Shown here: positions 1 through 11,750 of the stretch, in pieces
How positions within the stretch are numbered: position 1 is the stretch's first letter
How the letters are laid out: each line of letters starts with the position of its first letter
Assembly (NCBI GenBank): GCA_914767715.1
Contig: OU612067.1
Location: 11,408,001-11,472,000, forward strand
DNA length: 64,000 nt
Direction of reading: 5' to 3'
Source: Membranipora membranacea
Taxonomy: Eukaryota > Bryozoa > Gymnolaemata > Cheilostomatida > Membraniporidae
The notes under the pieces: generated by a model
Database searches by the model: none
What the model saw: only the letters and a program-made list of their open reading frames with translations
What the model was told of the DNA's origin: nothing
Translations under genes and position numbers: made by a program

Positions 1-938
1 CAAGAAAAAGGAGCTAAACCCAGAATGAATGTAGCTAGTGCACTACCAGCCATAGTACCTCCAGCCCCACCATATATGGCCAAGAACCTTTTAAGAAGAA
101 CAGGGGCAATATCTTGGGCACTCTTTTTACCCTTATACAACCTCCATACCTCAGTACATGTCTGCAGAGTGAAAACTATGAACTCAATAAGGATCGCAAA
201 GCTGCCGTCTTTTAGGACTCTCTGTAATGGCGTAAGCTCTGGTTTAGCTAAAATATTGCAGATGTTATTTATATATTCCCCGACATCATCTGCTATAGAT
301 CCAAATACCTTTCTGAGAAACCCACCACTTTGACAACATGCATACAGTTGTTTTAAACTCCACATACTGATTCTCTCGATATGTTTCCATAAGCTGGAAA
401 GGGGCCTGCCAGCAAATTGGCTCAGACTATCTACAATGCATGCAATGAGCCGCACTCTCTCGCTTCTCTCAATATCCATACTTATTCTCTCGCCCATGAG
501 CATGTCATTGACATAGTGTTGACAGTTGCGGTCTCTGGCAGAATAGCTCTTATCCCCCTCAGATCTGAAGGCCTTGGTGATTGCAGAATCTCGCTCTGCA
601 TCAGTCTGAGGGTAGTTCTGGTGTTTTATCTGCTTCAGAGCTCCTGCTTTCAGACCATCAAGTATACCAACCTTGTCCTGAGGCTGTGGCAGTCTTACAT
701 TTAGAGTACCATCCGGCTGTAATAAATCATGATAATAATAATTAGCAGAATGATAAGACGAATATAGTGGAAGGATGGAAAGACCATAAAAGAATGGATG
801 ACTTAGAAGTTGGCTCTTGGGTTTGGCTGAAAGCATGATTGATGATGGCAGAAAGTGAGGGGATGCTGATGGCAGCACATCTCCAGGCACTTTCCACAAG
901 GAGCTATGGAGTGAGAGAACATGGAGGTAGTCATTGAC
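1..938 (-). CDS. Partial gene with LRAT-like NCQH motif, open through the window edge
   Basis: One minus-strand frame has no stop from 938 to 1, about 312 codons, and leaves the window still open. An in-frame ATG lies at 836-834. A good splice acceptor at 717-718 would instead start an exon at 716 in the same frame. The protein carries RNCQHYVNDML at about 500-470, matching the NC(E/Q)H catalytic-Cys motif of LRAT/HRASLS-type (NlpC/P60-like) acyltransferases. A helical region follows, and a Gly/Ala-rich hydrophobic stretch (AIYGGAGGTMAGSALATFIL) near the end suggests membrane association. The plus-strand frames at 25-333 and 417-704 are its shadows. The coding call is fairly safe from length and composition. 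The LRAT assignment rests mainly on one motif, and the partner His residues were not located with confidence. The 3' end lies outside the window. Confidence 0.6.
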
Positions 939-2243
939 TTATGTGTGGATAGAGAGTTGAACCGATCATTCTAATTGCTAATTCTAATTGAAATTCACCC
1001 CCAGCACTACCCTTCATCTAGCCAGTTTCAACAAGTTTTGTTGTGGGAGGGGGTGGTTTCCCAACACATTAAAACTTGTTTTGTCAGACTACCTTCTATC
1101 CATCCACTAGAAAAGGAACAAAGGAGTTTGCAAACTTAAAACAAGTTAATTAATCAGCACCATATAAGGAGTTTTCCACGCTTGTACAAAAGAACGATCG
1201 CATAAAGAATTAAAAATGAAAAAGTAATCTGAGAAATTCCGTTCAGCTCTCCCATTCATCCTGTTCAGCAAATTTCAGTAAACGGAAGCGTTGTTGTCAA
1301 TAAGAGGGATTTAGATTCTGGTATCACAAATTTCACAGTACCAGAAAAGAGTGAAAGAAATAGAAGTAGAGAATATTCAGAGATAATATCTTTCATTTTC
1401 TCTGTATTTCACCACAAATTGCCTATCGGAAATTGCTAGAATTGAGGAAGACAAAGACACAAGTGGGCCCTGTGGTATCTGTTGCGTAGACAAGAAATAC
1501 GAATTTATTCAATAGACAACCATCGTGCATATGATGATGAAGGTAATGTAATTATGCTAATCTAAGCCTCATACTACCTCTACCTAAGATATGACTCGAC
1601 CCTGTCAAAAGAAATATAATTTGATGGCCATTCAACATACCTCTCTGTAGGCAGTTAGAACATAACTTCTCACTATTGCTAGGGATGGTACCTGAGAGGG
1701 ATTCAGTAGTTCTGAGGCAAGGTAAGCCAAGTCCTCGCATGGAGATGCATATGCATGTAAGACCTCCAGCTCAAGCCTCTAGATTGAGAAAAAGCATGTT
1801 ATGGTGTAAAAAATAGTTTGGCAAATGCCACAAATATCATAATGACATAAATACTTATACCCCTGAGCTTTTCATCCATCATAGTTACACAGGATTACTT
1901 TTTACTCCAAGCCTTTATATCTATGGATCTCTGGTTTTATGTGGCACCTCTGATACACATTTTAAAATATCCACAGTACAATTGAAACTCTTGAGTTGCC
2001 ATTCGCGGAATTTTAGTCAATTCATAGTAGTACGTACATCACTGAATTCTGTTGTACCCGCTGTAATGAAGCTATGCTTATAGAACCTCCTCTGTATAGC
2101 AAAATGACTTGCTCTGTTGGCATTGTCAAACAATTGCTCTACTCCTCTGCTTCCTGCTGGTACATTCAAGGCTCTGAATTCCTGTCAAGTATAGGTAACA
2201 TGGGTTTGTGGGTGTGCAATTACGTAAACATAAATTCTGCCAA
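939..2243. other. Gene-free stretch
   Basis: No convincing coding exon was seen. All frames are short and lack splice-bounded conserved protein. It may hold promoter or 5' exons of the minus-strand gene at 1-938, but nothing in it shows this. Confidence 0.4.
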
Positions 2244-2665
2244 AAGCTCAATGCATGTTATAGTCAGGCAGTTTCTTTTTAAAATATTAAAAAAAAAAGT
2301 TGATTAAAATAAGGTGTCATATCACTCATGCATCCCGAGGCATGGGCTGCGGAATATATGATAAAGTTTTGTCAGATTTTTATGGTATAAACATTTGATG
2401 CTCTATATACTTGGCATGAATTACTGATGGTGGAAAAGTGCCTCCAATAAGGGAAGGTAACTCCCATTCTCTGCATTATGATGTCAAAATCTCCCGAAAG
2501 TGCAATACAAGAAAGAGACTGTGACATCACGATGCATAGAATGTGGGATGCACTTTTTCGACCACCATTGATTCATGCGTAGTAGAGCACTGGATTTCTT
2601 TTACCATACAAATCTGACAAAACTTTATCACAAGTAGCTGCCTGACTATAACATGCATTGGTCTT
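2244..2665. repeat. Long imperfect inverted repeat (hairpin element)
   Basis: The left arm (2244-2440) and right arm (2547-2665) are inverted copies. AATGCATGTTATAGTCAGGC on the left matches GCCTGACTATAACATGCATT on the right. GATAAAGTTTTGTCAGAT on the left pairs with ATCTGACAAAACTTTATC on the right. The arms flank a centre of about 105 bp and have no coding potential. This looks like a MITE or foldback unit. No target-site duplication was identified. Confidence 0.6.
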
Positions 2666-3958
2666 TGAATAGTCTGTAATTAAAAATTCCCAAATACAGT
2701 ACACACTGGTATATGATAATCCTGAAACAGTCATAAGAGTTATTTTTAGATCACACAGAAGTGTTGAACTCAACTGCCAATAAACAATGACAATTACAAT
2801 ACATTGAACATTTATTTGCATAAGGTTGTGGCTACCAGGCCATAAATATGTAAATTGGGGCCAGTGGCATAGGATAGCTAATCTAAAAATACTCTTATCC
2901 TATAAAAATACGGCATGTGTATGTGCATGTGGATGGATCTGTGGATGGATGACCTGACAGGTGGAAAGGTGAATGGATGGGTGGTTGCCAGGAAGGGTGA
3001 TTTTTTTAGAAATAAAAATCTTTTAAACCGCTTGTTTGATCATTAATTAATTGAAGCCAAATGGACGTCTCAATTTTTCGCATTTTCAAAAATTTTAATT
3101 AGAAATTTGAAAAACGTGTTTTACCGTGAGTTTCACTAACCGCAGACCGTGACGACCATTTGGGCTAAACTGCATTCTGTAAGACACCCTCTAATACTGA
3201 TAACTTTATAACATAGTTAAAGCCCGATAAAAATGAGGTGATAGTATTTTTTTTAAAGTTCCTGACTCATTTTGATTACGGTATCATGTAAAATGATGGG
3301 AAGTCCTGATAGTCATAGACAAGACAAGACAAGGAACAAGGAAAGGTAAGAAGAACAACCCTAACTACCATTCTTGGTTACCGCCAATGCTGGGATATTA
3401 GTCAGCTTTGTGTAAGTGAAACAGCCGATGAGAATGTTTATTTACAACATAAATCACTTGTTTAATTTATCATGTAAGCTTAACTATGCATACCTCAAAC
3501 AATACATTCTGCTATATGGCAATCCTGAAATGAACTTAAATACAGACATCCATCCATTGGCATCTTTTGTATCGAAAATAAAATACATAAGCGTAAGCAG
3601 TAGATTCATAGTTGGCATTATATTTGATGACTTAAAGATAACACATATCCTGTTGTACATCAGGTTATGATCTGCAACGTCAAATTCTTTTGATGACTTT
3701 TGAATCCTGAAACCGTGCTGTGCTCTTCAAATCAATTGATTTGAATCAAGCGGAGGTCAAATAAGGTTATCCTTGGTTGTTGCTGACAATGCTGTTTTTA
3801 GATTTCATTTCCTGTTAAGTTTCTTATATAATATATAGCAAAAATATGAAAAATATTTTCAGATAATGTAAAATAATGTTCAAGATACTTAGGCACAGCC
3901 TACTTCGTGGCAATCCTGTCAGAGCGACCAGGCTTAGCGCTCACAAACTGTTTGATTA
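2666..3958. other. Gene-free stretch with GGATGG-rich simple sequence
   Basis: A short GGATGG-rich stretch lies at about 2925-2990. The rest is AT-rich, with no splice-bounded coding exon or recognisable mobile element. Confidence 0.4.
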
Positions 3959-4350
3959 CAGCCTGGATATTTAATTGCTGGTTACCTCCTAATAGATGTG
4001 GAGAACCATCAGAGAGTTAAGAAGGTGCTCAAACATCGTAGAACTGAGGTAAGTCTTAACTCGGCGAAGTGTCGAGAAAGACTTTTCAGAGACCGCATTT
4101 GTGGCAGGAAGGACCATAAGTAGCTTTACAATAACACTTATCGCGCTAAAGAGACCTTTAGAAGGCAGAGCCTTGAATGACTTGATGAACTGATTTAATG
4201 TCCCCACTTCTTACTGGTCACAGACAGACTTCAGTAGCTGGAGCTGTGTGGCCAACTTAGCAAAGTCCACATCCTCCCTATACTTTTGTTTCAGCTCTGG
4301 GGAAACCAGGTGAAGATATGGCTCACCCTGAGCAGCAGAGAGCACGATGT
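3959..4350 (-). pseudogene. hAT-family transposase C-terminal relic (hATC dimerisation region)
   Basis: The minus-strand frame reads SPELKQKYREDVDFAKLATQ, then a stop at about 4212, then continues in the same frame with LLMVLPATNAVSEKSFSTLR and RVKTYLSSTMFEHLLNSLMV. The motif VLPATNAVSE(K/R)SFS.LRR.KTYLRSTM is the conserved C-terminal dimerisation block of hAT transposases, as in ZMYM/KIAA1586-like sequences. The in-frame stop, and the absence of the upstream RNase-H-like core within the window, show that it is dead. No terminal inverted repeats were identified. Confidence 0.8.
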
Positions 4351-5685
4351 TTTGAAGTGTTATGTGTTGTATTATTTCATAGTATTGTTTATACTTTTGA
4401 GGTATCCTCCCAAATGTAGTGTTTGCTTACAGCTGTTATAGTTTTACCTTTAGCTGATGGCCCTGTCAATTTCTTGCTAACTCATGTTGAATACTACGAG
4501 AGACAATTAAAGAACTATATATCACACAACCATCATTAATGCTGATAAAACATGCTGGCAGCATGGTGAAAGGACCCAAGGAAAGGGTATGTTCTGGATT
4601 TTCTTGATTACTACACCCTTCTTGTGATTAGTTTGGTAGCTTAGGCACGAGGGTTAATAAATCCACCAGAACAAGAAAGCTGTCAGTGTCTGTTCAAGCA
4701 CACTGAGCGAGTTGTCAATCCGTTACTCAAATCAAACTGGCTTATACGAAGCCCAGTTTAGTTCCAACATCATCAGGGGAGTGGGAATTCAGTCATATGA
4801 AACCCAAATCCTTTCATCAGAGAAGAATGTTTGAGTGTCACTCAATCAATTCATGATTCAGTTCCATTACTTCATGCAAACCAAACTAACTTTACTAACC
4901 TTCTTGATGATACGCCTGCCATGTTGTTGTTCTATTCACCTAGATAACTATTGACTGAGTTTCCTTGAAATTTATCTGTGGGTGCTCTTGTATACGTATC
5001 CTACTGATTTTAGTGAAATCAGATTGAAAATGACTGGTTATGTTGATCTTCATTGATATCTACTGTATTTTCTTGAGGCGACATCAATAACCAGCTAATT
5101 GCCAATGTATATTCCCGCCTCCAATGAACAAGAACGTAGCAACTCCCATAGCAACATAAACAAAAGGCAGAGGACAACTCCGACAATACTGCTAAATCCT
5201 CTCACAGGTCACTATGTACACCGGATTTTCAATTGTACCATTTTTAGGCCACTTTATTTTTCAAATTAAGGGCGGTGGCACCGCCCCACCCTAAATAAAT
5301 AGCCTGGTATGTATTCATTACCTGTCTACAAAGGAGCTCTTGATGTTTTACTATATCATTCTCAGCCATCTCAGTTATATGGTGTACAGGAAGCAATTTT
5401 GGTATTTTTCTCTCTCACTCTTGGATGGTAGTTCCCTAGTAGGTGTTGGCACTAGTACAGATAGTATTAAAATGTTAGACTAAGACTAGTGGCAACACCG
5501 TTTAAAGTAATAAACCTTTCAATCTAATGGAGAGAGTTGAGTTTGATAGACATAATACAGGCTTCTCAGATACACAATAATTATATTGGTTGTATTTTCG
5601 CTCTCTAAACCAGGCCTGCATGTCATTCACTATGGTTCTATGCCTCGAATGAGTGGTCCAATTTTGATTTTGAAAATGAAAAACA
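4351..5685. other. Gene-free stretch
   Basis: No supported exon, RNA gene or recognised repeat was seen between the hAT relic and the tRNA-like unit. Confidence 0.35.
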
Positions 5686-5687
5686 TC

Positions 5688-5780
5688 TGGCACGGCCGGG
5701 ACTCGAACCCGGATCGCCCGCGTCAATTGCCCTTGAAGGCATTGTGTGCAAGCCGCCACGCCGCCTATCTGGAATAATTG
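5688..5780 (-). repeat. tRNA-like SINE head, minus strand
   Basis: The reverse complement contains CCGGGTTCGAGTCCCGG, a perfect 5-bp T-stem with a B-box (GGTTCGAGTCC), followed by CCGTGCCA. The 5' half (GGCGGCGTGGCGGCTTGCAC) does not pair with the 3' acceptor side, so this is not an intact tRNA gene. It reads as a degenerate tRNA-derived SINE head. Confidence 0.5.
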
Positions 5781-6332
5781 CTTGATTCAACAAGCTATTT
5801 GTATTCGCGTCAAAAAAAGTCATTTGGCAGAAGCGGAAGTTGACTTATTAAAGGTCATTCCCATGTATCGATCAAATTTAAAACTGGTGTCAAATCGATC
5901 TATGGAAACATAGTGAATAGGTCACAATGTCTTTACCTATTGATATCCACACAGTTGGAAGCTTTGGAGGCTATTACCACGAATCTCCCTAATGCTCATT
6001 TTTCTGTCAGTTGATGCCCCTTGATATCTCATCTCTCATGTGTACACTGCAAGCGTTATCGTGTGAATGACCGGTTATATATTTTAAATGAGGTACTTCC
6101 TACGGGTTAAATTTTCTCCGATTTATTCTTACTGATTTTCTAGGGAATTTTTCATTTCCAAAAAATGACTTCATCAGGGCAGGAGTGCCAAAGGTTGAAA
6201 TTGGTTTTTTTGTTTTCAGTCCAATCCAGTGGACAAGACAAATATAAAGCATCACATTTCAGTAGTAAGTATCTGTCGTGTAAGAGGAAAAACTCAGCAC
6301 AAGTCTGAATTCCCCTTGGAAAAATCCCAATC

Positions 6333-6348
6333 GGGGGGGGGGGGGGGG
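6333..6348. repeat. Poly-G run of 16
   Basis: An uninterrupted run of 16 G residues. It is unusual in AT-rich surroundings and prone to sequencing-length error. Confidence 0.95.
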
Positions 6349-6654
6349 ATTGTGTTCTGTCCTATTATGTCATATTATCTTTGTAATTGAGCACAGGCCT
6401 CTCACTTGTTTCCTGGTAGTCATCTTCAATATTTTATGAATCACCTACTTGGCAATGCTCCCAAATGATGACGTTTAACTTTGTTTAATACTTTATAGGA
6501 GTTTAGTTTTCGCGGCATTTAGGATTCGCTTTTCGCATTTTTGCCTAAGTAGCGAAATTGTATGATAGCGGAAATTGCTTCCTAATCAATAAACACCACT
6601 CTATCAGTTTCATAAACAATGTACAATTATACAGGAATACACCCTACATAGCAT

Positions 6655-6750
6655 GCAAGGCAGTGTAGTGTAGTGGTCTAAGTGTTTGCCTTGCAATCAG
6701 ATGGAGGGTTATGCCCTGGGTTCGAATCCCAGCTTGGACATTTTTTTTTA
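6655..6750 (+). repeat. tRNA-like SINE head
   Basis: A-box-like TAGTGTAGTGGTCTAAGTG is followed by CTGGGTTCGAATCCCAG, a perfect T-stem and B-box, and then a T-run. The 5' and 3' acceptor strands do not pair, which argues against a functional tRNA and for a tRNA-derived SINE. Confidence 0.55.
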
Positions 6751-7624
6751 ATTTTCGCTAGAGAGCCTACTAGCGAAATTTAGTGTATCTTAAATTAAAC
6801 TCACTCACCAAATTAAACTCTAGCTAAATTAAACTCCTATAGGGTAATTTGATTTGGCGGCTTAAAGTCTATGGGAATTGGGGAGTCCCCTAACTGGAAA
6901 TTTTTCATATGGGGAAACACCATGAAACAAATCGTTTTCAAGTTGTATTATATGAGTTTATGCCAAAAGATTGATAAAAGCCTGACAGTGATTAATTTTA
7001 TTTGGGGAAACCCCTAACTGGTAATGTTTTATATGGGGAACTCAAATTCTTCATACTGTTTCCTGCTGGGTGGCAAGCTAACTCCATGCTCAAAGCATCT
7101 TTGGCTAACAAATAGAAATAGCTGAAAGCCATTCACTCTCAATAACCACAAGGAGCGTAGTTCAGACTATGCCAACTATCAGTACTCATACTACTTGCTG
7201 TGACACCAAGTTTGAGTTTTTTTTAGAATCAGTCAGCATATTTTCAGTAGTCAGTGGTTCTGTGGAAAATATGGCCTCATTCACATATCACTTCTCTCCA
7301 CTTAGGTATGTAGGACAATTGATACAAAGTAATTCCTCGCTCAACTGGTGAGCGATGTTGTACATTTTTATTAGTAGCAAAATTTTCTGATCATTCTGCT
7401 AGCATAGTTTAGCTGATGTGTTCTGTTTATGCAGTTGCCGCCGATATTAACGGATTGCACAAAATATTACGTAGGGTATGGTACAACACAGAAGAGTTGA
7501 ACATAAGTATTTTGTCAGGTCATCATACTCATTACTAAGAGTTTTCTGTGTTTACAAAAATTGTGAGCGAACAATTCGAATGGAATGCTTTCGATTTCCA
7601 TCATGACGAAAAGAAAAGATTTGC

Positions 7625-7690
7625 CCTGGCGGGGATTTGATCCTGGGCCTCCCGCATTACAGACTTTGATTGTACCTTGCACAGCAATAT
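7625..7690 (-). repeat. Weak tRNA-like B-box unit, minus strand
   Basis: The reverse complement has CCCAGGATCAAATCCCCGCC, a degenerate B-box context. No clear A-box was seen, so this is only a possible SINE relic. Confidence 0.25.
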
Positions 7691-7841
7691 CTATTCATTA
7701 CAGCAGATCTTGCCTGGTCATCTAAATACAAACTCATTGAATACAATGTCAATCCAATTATATAATATTGACTAGAACTGTAAAGGCTTATACTATAACT
7801 CAGTGGCGTATATTAGCAATCACGGCCCCTCAGATTACCGT

Positions 7842-7938
7842 GAATGGCTGAATAGCTTAGTATGTAGAGCGACTGCCTAATAATCACTGTTAATAAGATT
7901 GTTGTGGGTTCGACTCCCACCAAGGTCAGTTTTTTTTC
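7842..7938 (+). repeat. tRNA-like SINE head with T-run
   Basis: A-box-like TAGCTTAGTATGTAGAGCG, then GTGGGTTCGACTCCCAC (a perfect T-stem with B-box), CAAGGTCAG and a run of eight T. The acceptor stem is not convincing. This is the third tRNA-like unit within 2.3 kb. Confidence 0.55.
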
Positions 7939-8087
7939 AAATGGGTGCTTTATAACTGGAGCATTTTTACCGTAATCTTCTACTGCTATTGAGTTGTTTT
8001 CTGAGAGTACCCAACAGCTCAGTGAGCTATTGAAATACCTCTCTGCTTGCACTATTTTGCTACCGATATGCAAAACTTTCCGTGATG

Positions 8088-8113
8088 GGAGGGCGCTTAA
8101 GCGCCCCTCCCAC
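8088..8113. repeat. GC-rich perfect palindrome
   Basis: GGGAGGGCGCTTAAGCGCCC with flanking CTCCC forms a near-perfect palindrome in a locally GC-rich island. Its function is unknown. Confidence 0.6.
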
Positions 8114-8429
8114 ACCCTCCCCGCCACGCCAACGGCGTGTGGATCCGCTGCGCCCGATCATTATGCTCATCTTTAAAAAGTCAATGAGTGAATTTTTTTA
8201 GAATATACGCCCCTGCTATAACTATACAATAGGAATAATGAATGTAATTTATTTAGCAGACAAGGTTAATTACACAATAATGGTTGCTGGTTGGGTAATG
8301 ATATATGGGTTAGTTTCAACAATTCTAGAATAACTGTACATTGTACATTGTCCAACAATTCTTGGGTATGAAACGCAGTGATAGGATGAATGGTTTTATA
8401 TATTAAGTTTTACTGTGAGGTCAGGTTAT

Positions 8430-8703
8430 CAGGTAAGCCTAGTGGTTAGCGGATTTGATCATCGATCTGACGACCGGGGTTCGATTCCCGTGCATGTCCA
8501 CTGGTGTTACCTGAGAAGCTGAGTTCGGTAGGGTGTTCCAATGAGTACCAGCGCTTCATGCGATGTAGGTTCTCATTAGTCAGGGTTGGCTATGGAGTGC
8601 TTGGACCCAGTGACCGGGCGGTAATGATGTAGTGTTCACCACTCAGAAGTAGGCCCATTGTGGCTCACATTAAGCGGTATATAAATGAACTCATTATTAA
8701 TAG
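8430..8703 (+). mobile_element. tRNA-derived SINE, near full length
   Basis: The head has A-box-like CCTAGTGGTTAGCGG and B-box GGGGTTCGATTCCCG. A non-tRNA body follows (CTGAGAAGCTGAGTTCGGTA and onward to about 8670). The 3' end reads TTAAGCGGTATATAAATGAA, resembling the TATATAA-type tails that SINEs share with partner LINEs. Head plus body plus tail is the classic SINE layout. Confidence 0.7.
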
Positions 8704-10505
8704 ATCTTGAGTTAAGCCGGTCTGTAAGGTATAATCTAACGCTGCTAACATAAGGAATGTCTGGTAAAAAGAGGTGATAATCTAGTACTAGTAATTTTCA
8801 AACTCACGTTTCGATCACTTGCCATAATTCTCCCACAGAGGCACCCTTTTTCTTCATAGATGTGACACTGGTAGCAAAAAGTTACGACTACTTTAACTCT
8901 TCTGGTGCCTCGTGAGAAATCAAAGACATTGACTTTCGATGTTCAACTGTGCAGTTAGAATGGATATCTTTGAATGGCAGTACGCAAACAGGAGCAGTTA
9001 GCTTGATAAAAAACAGTGTGTCAAGTGTCCTCATCCCTAACATTCATTAGGGGTGAGAATTTAAAACATCTTTGCTTCATGAAATTTGGAGAGCATCACC
9101 CAATTTCATTTCAACCAATTTAGTTCAGTAGATTTAAAAAGATGGTGGGAGATTTGCAACTACTCACAGCAAGCAGTTGGTAGAAATTGTGATATGATTT
9201 TTTAGTCGGGGTTCTGATGCTTTCCACCCCTGTCACAAAGGTCATGACTCATTTTTATTACACTACAATGGAAATTTAAGGTTTGTCCTCATAGTCACTG
9301 GAAACTTCAATATGTGTCAGTAAAGGAAATAGAAACTACCCAAACTGTCATTATTTGTTACTGTAAATGCTGCAATATGTGTGAGAAATTCTAGGGATCT
9401 GGAAATTTCAGTGTCCAACAGCGTTTTGTTCAAGTGAAACTGCCAATGAGAATGTTTGTTTACATCATAACCACTTGTGCAATCTATGTACGTATGTACC
9501 TGAAAGCAGTAAAATTTACAAATAAATCATGTGAGCCTGAGACTTATGCTGAACTATGCACATCTGTCACGGGCCATGACAGATGACACATTACAAAATT
9601 TTTTAGGGAGATTGTGATCGAAGCATAGGACAATTTCAGCATTCAAATCCTTTTTTGTGTGCTCGCCGCAATTGATCTTCATATTAAGTAAACCAGAGAA
9701 TATAACATACTGAAAACAATTTAGATCGTTTAATGATTTATCTGAAACCTTTATTTCTACTACAACTAAAATCAAACAATAAGATATTCGAAAAAGTTAT
9801 CGGGTACAATGATCAATATTCTTGCGAAAGTATCTACAATCTATACAATATACATGCAAAACAACTCAGGAATAATATTGGAATATAGGGTCCCAACTTT
9901 TCTACCGTTGCGTTGTCAATGTATGGCATTTTTCGTGATCAGAGCATTCAGTGCCACATGTGGCGACCAAAATTCAAGAGAACCGCTGTCATGAGGAGTG
10001 AAAAGCATGAAAACCATTGCCACTTTCCACCTGCACCTATAATGACAAAGCAGACACTGATAAACCGTCAAGCGTGGTCAAGTCGAATGAGTGTCTAGAA
10101 AGATAAATGGATTAAGGTCCCTGTGCTATTTTTTATTGAATCTTCATGGAGAAGAGAAATTGCAGTAGCTCTTCAAATCCCGTCACAATCAGACTATCAG
10201 AGAAGGATTGATTTATGCTGAGAATGTTATTAGACTAATATAAAGGGGATGAAGTCAGCCTAGCCAATGCGTTGGCCAAAGTCAGCCCCCTCCAGCCCAA
10301 GTTTTCATCGTCAACACGCCAAGTTTTCATCATGACCTGGTTTACTTGAACAACAACTATTTAGTATAGTAAATTGTTGTTGGCATGGTTCACCTCAATT
10401 TCACTTTAGTCTCTTTTGACAGACCAGTCATAGGCTAAAGCTTGACAATAATACACAAGTCTTTTACTGACAGGGAGTGCAAAATTGGGTGAGAACCACC
10501 TGTAT
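8704..10505. other. Gene-free stretch
   Basis: No convincing exon was seen. A minus-strand frame ending at 9554 (NMKINCGEHTKKDLNAEIVL) is the best coding-like piece, but it lacks homology I can recognise and clear splice sites. Confidence 0.3.
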
Positions 10506-10570
10506 CATCAGTGGTCTACCTGTAGATTGACAGCAGGCAAAGTGTCAGTACCAAAAATGGGCACGCGAGA
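10506..10570 (-). other. Short segment similar to the 25.44 kb exon end
   Basis: CCTGTAGATTGACAGCAGGC here closely matches CCTGTAGATTGGCAGCTGGC at about 25432. On the minus strand both end ...AATCTACAG followed by GT, as an exon/donor boundary would. In one frame both read LPA(V/A)NLQ. This may be a duplicated exon or a shared repeat. The gene is not identified. Confidence 0.3.
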
Positions 10571-10949
10571 TATGTTGTTATATTCTTTGAGCCGCAGAAG
10601 TCAGAGGGTACAGATAGATATGAAAACAAATTCACCCAGTAACCTCCATGGTATTTAGTAATCACAAAGCATATACAACGGGCAGAGAGACACAGAAGTG
10701 ATCCATCAAAGATGTAACAAAGACAACCGGAGCATGCTAATCCAGTCAGAAAATAGGAATTCCAGTGACGCAGTAATTTGGTTTTACAACACGTCATAGT
10801 ACCAAGTACTAAGTAATCTTCAGGAATTTGGTTTGCCAAAACGTCATAGTACCGAATACCAAGTAATCTTCAGGGTGACACGGAAGTAATAAATCATGGA
10901 GAGACAGACAATTTTGCAATCAACTAAAGTAAGTCGTGGTTCGGTCCCG

Positions 10950-11750
10950 AAACGGCCCGCGGCCCAAAACGGCCCGAGGCCCAAAACGGCCCGAGGCCCA
11001 AAACGGCCCGTGGCCCAAAACGGCCCAGCATGATTCATGAGTTCTCCAAGTCCCAAAACCTCTAAAAAAGGAGTTAAGTCAACGAACTTAAGTTTTTGGG
11101 AATAAACTTAATTTTTTGGAAAAAAAACTTAAGTTTTCAAATTTTTCAAAAAAACGGCCCATCTTGGTTTTTGAGTTCTCCATGTCCCAAAACCTCTAAA
11201 AAATGAGTCAAGTCAACAAACTTAAGTTTTTGGGAAAAAACTTAAGCTTTCGAACTATTCGAAAAAAACGGCCCATCTTGGTTTTTGAGTTCTCCAAGTC
11301 CCAAAACCTCCAAAAAATGAGTTAAGTCAACGAACTTAAGTTTTTGGGAAAAAACTTGAGTTTTCAAATTTTTCGAAAAAACGGCCCATCTTGGTTTTTG
11401 AGTTCTCAAAGTCCCAAAACCTCTAAAAATGAGTAAGTCAACGAACTTAAGTTTTTGGGAAAAAACTTAAGATTTCAAATTTTTCAAAAAACACGGCCCA
11501 TCTTGAGTTTTGAGTTCTCCAAGTCCCACAATCTCTAAAAAAATGAGTTAAGTCAACGAACTTAAGTTTTTGGGAAAAGAACTTAAGTTTTAAAATGTTT
11601 CGAAAAAACGGCCCATCTTGGTTTTTGAGTTCTTCAAGTCCCAAAACCTCTAAAAAACGAGTGAAGTCAACAAATAAAGTGTTTTGAGGAAAGATTTTAT
11701 TTTATATGTTTTTCCAAAAAAACGACCAAGTATGAATTTTGAGTTCCCCT
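10950..11750. repeat. Left arm: about seven ~115-bp units plus GC-rich tip
   Basis: The tip 10950-11030 has about six copies of a 15-bp unit (ACGGCCCGAGGCCCAAA type). Units then begin near 11018, 11153, 11267, 11381, 11495, 11607 and 11721. Each contains ACGGCCCATCTTGGTTTTTG, AGTTCTCCAAGTCCCAAAAC and GTCAACGAACTTAAGTTTTT. The last unit is diverged. Open frames here (such as 11447-11644) follow from the repeat and are not genes. Confidence 0.9.

Noticed and set aside
417-704. 95-aa plus-strand ORF
   Set aside because: Antisense shadow of the much longer minus-strand frame at 1-938.
5586-5823. Three overlapping ORFs containing RDSNPD/GSSPGR-type peptides
   Set aside because: These peptides are translations of a tRNA-like B-box region.
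6655-6750. Possible functional tRNA gene
   Set aside because: T-arm and boxes are good, but the acceptor strands do not pair; better explained as a SINE head.
11447-11644. Open frames inside the foldback arms
   Set aside because: They recur with the ~115-bp unit and shift between copies, so they are repeat artefacts.
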